Assembly (NCBI RefSeq): GCF_000963885.1
Contig: NZ_BALE01000005.1
Span: forward strand, 1-64,000
Direction of reading: 5' to 3'
Source of the DNA: Tanticharoenia sakaeratensis NBRC 103193
GTDB taxonomy: Bacteria; Pseudomonadota; Alphaproteobacteria; Acetobacterales; Acetobacteraceae
DNA: 64,000 bases
The translations under genes were made by a program, and so were the position numbers. The notes beneath the pieces are model-generated. The model had not been told where the DNA came from. It saw nothing but the letters and a program-made list of their open reading frames with translations, and searched no databases. Positions 63,348-64,000 of this stretch are shown here, piece after piece (within the stretch, counting starts at the first letter, position 1; each line of letters begins with the position of its first letter).

Positions 63348-64000
63348 GTGTGCCCCTCCCGGAGGCAGGAGATGTATCGCGAACCGCGGCGGAGACGATC
63401 GCCTCGGCGGTAATGGCATTGCCCTCGAGGGCCGCGGCGATGCGTCCTTCCCGCATGACGAGCACGCGGTGAGTCAGATGGGCGAGTTCCTCGGCATCGG
63501 ACGAATAGAAGAGGATCGCCTTTCCTTCGGCGGCGAGCCGATGAATGAGTGCGTAGATCTCGGCTTTCGTCGAAACATCGACACCGCGCGTCACATCGTA
63601 AAGGAGAAGAATGCGCGGCTCGGCCAGCAGCCAGCGACCGAGGAGAACCTTCTGCTGATTGCCGCCAGAAAGCGAGCCTACGGCAATATGGGGACCTGCC
63701 GTCTTGATCCTGAGCTGGCGGGAGAGATCGCTGCTGAGGCGCTTTTCCTCCGCCCGGCGAAGAAAACCCATGCGCGAGAGCCGGCCGCGAAGGATCGCAA
63801 GCGTCATGTTGTCGCGAACGCTCATGCGCAGAAGAAGCCCCTCCGTCTTGCGATCTTCGGGAACAAGCGCAATGCCGACGCCGCGTTTCATGGCATCATG
63901 CGGAGAGCGGATCGAAACCTGTTTTCCGGCAACCGTGATCGTGCCCGAAGTTGCCCGGTCGGCACCGAAAAGCGTGAAGAAGAGTGCGCGATGGCCGTGG
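63337..64000 (-). CDS. Sugar ABC ATPase, 3' part, with altered second Walker B
   Basis: The frame is open to the window end, so the start is missing. It encodes at least the second ATPase half: FGADRATSGTITVAGKQV, VPEDRKTEGLLLRM, signature LSGGNQQKVLLGRWL. The Walker B site reads LLLYDVTRGVDV where the family has LLLDEPTRGIDV: Asp to Tyr, catalytic Glu to Asp, Pro to Val. A degenerate second site occurs in some sugar ABC ATPases, so the first half is probably the working one. The binding protein is presumably beyond 64000. Confidence 0.9.
   Translation of the reverse strand, partial: HGHRALFFTLFGADRATSGTITVAGKQVSIRSPHDAMKRGVGIALVPEDRKTEGLLLRMSVRDNMTLAILRGRLSRMGFLRRAEEKRLSSDLSRQLRIKTAGPHIAVGSLSGGNQQKVLLGRWLLAEPRILLLYDVTRGVDVSTKAEIYALIHRLAAEGKAILFYSSDAEELAHLTHRVLVMREGRIAAALEGNAITAEAIVSAAVRDTSPASGRGTHAA

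Noticed and set aside
1-64000. CRISPR arrays, tRNA/rRNA genes, transposases and prophage genes
   Set aside because: Looked for repeat-spacer patterns, tRNA T-loop text and transposase or integrase motifs; none was convincing.

Overview
The window is GC-rich (visibly well above 60% G+C, strong third-position G/C bias) and reads as chromosome of an alphaproteobacterium. The set of large TonB receptors, a FUSC pump, several RND pumps, HldE and B12 uptake without B12 synthesis suggests an acetic acid bacterium (Acetobacteraceae). That assignment is an inference from gene content and style only. No rRNA, tRNA, CRISPR array, phage or intact insertion sequence was seen. Non-ATG starts (GTG, TTG) are frequent and usually backed by a good Shine-Dalgarno site.

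Layout. (1) 1-9.0 kb: a TonB receptor, a lipoprotein with two degenerate retropepsin-like domains, and a YhaN/YhaO (SbcC/SbcD-like) ATPase-nuclease pair. (2) 9.0-12.6 kb: a second TonB receptor and a sulfotransferase-like protein. (3) 12.8-19.5 kb: a cobalamin-riboswitch operon: BtuB receptor, a small secreted protein of unknown function, BtuF, BtuC, BtuD and two exported cupins, mostly joined by start/stop overlaps. (4) 19.4-28.3 kb: housekeeping genes (dnaB, hldE, gmk) mixed with small unknown genes. A SRAP/YedK-like protein that has lost all four catalytic residues lies directly downstream of dnaB. A glycosyltransferase gene here is broken. (5) 28.4-37.2 kb: an orphan RND permease, an exported S9 peptidase, a FUSC protein and an MFS transporter. 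(6) 38-40.3 kb: a third TonB receptor. (7) 40.9-48.0 kb: FAD oxidoreductase - DUF1365 - cyclopropane-fatty-acid-synthase-like methyltransferase, divergent from an alpha/beta hydrolase and a second methyltransferase, then an ECF sigma factor and its RskA-like anti-sigma. The same gene families surround sigK-rskA in mycobacteria. (8) 48.5-53.9 kb: an exported cyclase-family protein and an RND permease with its membrane-fusion partner. (9) 54.4-60.8 kb: a D-allose-like sugar operon (TIM-barrel isomerase/epimerase, binding protein, ATPase, permease, RpiR regulator, PfkB kinase), similar in content to E. coli als. (10) 61.3-64.0 kb: two permeases and the 3' part of the ATPase of a second sugar ABC importer, running off the window.

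How the parts fit together. The B12 operon is a complete uptake route, riboswitch-controlled, with three extra exported proteins of unknown role. The sigma/anti-sigma region looks like a membrane-lipid modification regulon. The two ABC clusters import and phosphorylate unusual sugars or polyols. The strongest leads are the catalytically stripped SRAP protein behind dnaB, the extra secreted proteins in the B12 operon, the sigma factor leader with two perfect hairpins, and the degenerate-protease lipoprotein behind the YhaN/YhaO pair.
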